Shown here: positions 62,425-64,000 of the stretch, in pieces
Numbering within the stretch: the first letter of the stretch is position 1
Layout: every line of letters begins with the position of its first letter
Origin: Rubrobacter_D sp963840835
GTDB taxonomy: Bacteria; Actinomycetota; Rubrobacteria; Rubrobacterales; Rubrobacteraceae
NCBI GenBank assembly: GCA_963840835.1
Contig: CAWJAM010000007.1
Coordinates: 247,752 to 311,751 of the forward strand
Direction of reading: 5' to 3'
DNA: 64,000 nt
The notes under the pieces: model-generated
What the model saw: the letters and a program-made list of their open reading frames with translations, nothing else
What the model was told of the DNA's origin: nothing
Database searches by the model: none
Program-made: the position numbers and the translations under genes

Positions 62425-63723
62425 TCACTTCCTTACCGTGAAGTTCCACAGCACATCCTCTTCGAGCGCGTTGTCCGCCAGATCCGTCACATCAGTCGTG
62501 ATGGTCGCGCGGTATTCGCCCTTGGGCAGATCCTCCACTGGGTTGAGCACGGCGGAGATGCCGTCGGCGCTCGGCGTTACCGTAGCGGCGACCATCACGT
62601 ACTTCGGGGGAGCCTTCTTCACGGCGATATTGCGCTCCAGTATGAAGGTCGAGGGGGTCACGTTCTGCACCGGCTCGGAGAAGGTGGCCGTGACGTTGTC
62701 CGTCTTGGAGGCGATGCCATCCGGTGACGTATCGGTCACGGTAGGCGGTGTGTTGTCCCCCACTTCGACTTCGTAAGCACCGATGTCGCAGGCCGATCCC
62801 TGGGGCCTCGCTACCCCCCGCTGGTCGGTCGTGATCCCGGCGTCGCCGCAGCCCGGGGTGGAGCCGTTGGTGTCGGGGATGGCGTCGATGGCCGGGCTAC
62901 CTTCCAGCAAGGCATGGGTCTTGGTGGGACCGCCGTTGTCGGCGAGTTCGCCGAGCATGGGGTCCCCGGAGATGGAGGTAGTACCGGCCGTGAGGCAGCT
63001 ACCGTCCTCTACGAGGTTGTAGCCGCCATCCGAGGCGCCGACACAATCCCCTCCTGATGGGCTATTGGCCACGATCGTGTTCTTGAGCGTAGCCGAGGCA
63101 AAGTTGAGTATGCCTCCGCCGGACCCGCCGGGAGCGCTATTGCCAGAGAAGGTGGAGTTGTTCACCGTGACCGTGCCACCAAAAAAGTTGGCTATGCCTC
63201 CGCCGAAACGGTTGGCACTATTGCCAGAGAAGGTGGAGTTGCTCACTATGAGCATGCCGCCGGTCGTGTTCGCGATGCCGCCGCCGGAGCTTTCGCCGGC
63301 ATTGCCGTTGGCCACCGTGAGGTTGTTCAGGGTGAGCGCGCCAGAGCTGTCTACAACAAACGGCTGCACCGCATTGCCCCCGTCTATCGTGGTGGGATTC
63401 GAGCTACCGCCATCTATGGTGACCGTACTAGTTATGTTAGGCAGCTGTGAAGACAGCGTGTATGTCCCCGAGGGCAAGTCGATCGTGTCCGCGCCGCTAC
63501 CGGCGACGCACCCATCGACCGCCGCGTCGGTGTTGGCCGCCGTGATCGCTTCCCTGAGCGAGCAGTCCCCATCGGTATTCTGCTCGTCGGCGGTGGTGTT
63601 AACGGTTATTGCAGCAGCCCAGGCAGGGCTCGAAGCGTAGGCGAGCACAAGCCCCCACATCAGGAAGGCCGCCCCCAGGGCGGCCACTATCTTCAACGGG
63701 TGTATCGCCGTGCGTGGCATCAT
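62425..63723 (-). CDS. Secreted beta-helix protein with CSLREA and Big_5 parts
   Basis: 432 residues. Signal peptide (KIVAALGAAFLMWGLVLAYA, cut near AWA); CSLREA motif in TDGDCSLREAITAANTDA; right-handed beta-helix about 85-220 with near-repeats NSTFSGNSANRFGGGIAN and NSTFSGNSAPGGSGGGIL; choice-of-anchor-Q type end (LADNGGPTKTHALLEGSPAI; CDIGAYE); then a Big_5 Ig-like domain (TPPTVTDTSPDGIASK to WNFTVRK). Likely an extracellular or surface protein. Transcription is probably controlled by the c-di-GMP riboswitch in its leader. Confidence 0.9.
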   Translation of the reverse strand: MMPRTAIHPLKIVAALGAAFLMWGLVLAYASSPAWAAAITVNTTADEQNTDGDCSLREAITAANTDAAVDGCVAGSGADTIDLPSGTYTLSSQLPNITSTVTIDGGSSNPTTIDGGNAVQPFVVDSSGALTLNNLTVANGNAGESSGGGIANTTGGMLIVSNSTFSGNSANRFGGGIANFFGGTVTVNNSTFSGNSAPGGSGGGILNFASATLKNTIVANSPSGGDCVGASDGGYNLVEDGSCLTAGTTSISGDPMLGELADNGGPTKTHALLEGSPAIDAIPDTNGSTPGCGDAGITTDQRGVARPQGSACDIGAYEVEVGDNTPPTVTDTSPDGIASKTDNVTATFSEPVQNVTPSTFILERNIAVKKAPPKYVMVAATVTPSADGISAVLNPVEDLPKGEYRATITTDVTDLADNALEEDVLWNFTVRK

Positions 63724-63811
63724 CTGCGTGGCACTCCCCTTCCTCTTCTTCTGCGGGCGGGGACGCGAGGTGCTCGGGGCGACGCGCCACAGAGACTCCT
63801 CTTCTTCTCCT

Positions 63812-63900
63812 CGCCGTTCGGCAACCAGGCTGCCTGCCCTCTCGTCGTCGCAGGCCCTAAGGTTTTGCGCCCCCGCCTCGCGGCGGGTTTGCCTTTATCG
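63812..63900 (-). ncRNA. GEMM-I (c-di-GMP-I) riboswitch
   Basis: Minus-strand order matches the class I consensus: AAAGGCAAACC (63896-63886), a GNRA-capped stem CCGCC GCGA GGCGG, GGGCGCAAAACC, TTAGGGCCTGC, a variable stem, GGCAGCCTGGTTGCCGAA (to about 63817). These are the ligand-pocket and tetraloop-receptor segments of the Vc2-type aptamer. About 90 nt separate it from the ATG of the beta-helix gene. On or off action cannot be told: no clean terminator or sequestering stem was found by eye. Confidence 0.92.
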
Positions 63901-63949
63901 CGGCACCGGAGTGCGCGCCTGCGAGTACTACAACAAGCCACCGCCGAAG

Positions 63950-63971
63950 GCCGTATCCCCCAAATGAACTA
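63950..63971 (-). promoter_or_regulatory. 22-nt upstream box, copy 2
   Basis: Minus strand TAGTTCATTTGGGGGATACG... , 20 of 22 bases identical to 51045-51066. About 55 bases upstream of the riboswitch. TAGTAC (about 63930-63925 on the minus strand) is a possible -10. Confidence 0.5.
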
Positions 63972-64000
63972 TCTTTGCATCGGATGGCGAACTTCCGAGA

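Overview
The window is high-GC bacterial DNA with dense, mostly intact genes separated by repeat-rich gaps. Gene content suggests an actinobacterium close to Rubrobacter: LutABC with an LctP permease, DUF1802, DUF4331, SnoaL/NTF2-like proteins, 7TM-type sensors, LolA-like plus ABC sets, and starts that use GTG/TTG or lie directly behind a -10 box. This placement is an inference from gene content, not from a marker gene. No rRNA, CRISPR array, replication origin or complete prophage is visible.

Layout. 0-7 kb: glycerate kinase (cut by the left edge), lactate permease, two DUF1622 membrane proteins and lutABC, a lactate-uptake and oxidation block. 6.7-8.4 kb: gltX followed by tRNA-Glu(CTC). 8.5-25 kb: a 1031-residue GAF-PAS-GGDEF-EAL protein, PAP2 and Yip1 membrane proteins, a NifU-domain protein, an M24 peptidase, a LolA-like/ABC exporter operon, cupin, MsrA, an esterase, and an ATP-grasp ligase paired with a DUF482 acyltransferase. 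25-34 kb: typA, a decayed island, fumC, DUF1802, two TPR membrane proteins, a Rieske protein, GT87, tRNA-Ser(CGA). 34-43 kb: membrane proteins, a CDF metal exporter, IS110 and methylase remnants, a DUF2283 pair, a methyltransferase, cupin, TrmFO. 43-50 kb: a decayed GNAT gene, then a metal-related cluster (DUF4331, TPR, two NicO-type transporters) in which two genes carry frameshifts. 50-54 kb: NTF2-like genes, SDR, acyl-CoA ligase, thioesterase. 54-57 kb: a serine recombinase stump and an ISL3-family element with perfect inverted ends. 57-64 kb: two CsbD-like stress proteins and a cyclic-di-GMP region: a PAS-GGDEF-EAL enzyme and a secreted beta-helix protein whose leader is a clear GEMM-I (c-di-GMP-I) riboswitch.

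The most unusual content is between the genes. Several repeat families recur: words built on TCAGCA and its complement; two arrays of about 31-nt units whose small hairpins change sequence but keep pairing; a dRS3-like ATTCCCGC/GCGGGAAT palindrome; CAGGCATCAGG words; and a family confined to 57.4-62.4 kb whose two longest copies (about 160 bp) are inverted around the GGDEF-EAL gene. Several genes have a TANNNT box 6-8 nt before the start codon, which predicts leaderless mRNAs. In one case two divergent genes share a 19-bp gap with overlapping -10 boxes.

Decay is concentrated in accessory genes (HEAT, DUF4160/DUF2442, GNAT, NicO, TPR, ISL3, IS110, serine recombinase), whereas housekeeping genes are intact. 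Single-base frameshifts in three places could also be assembly errors and should be checked against reads.
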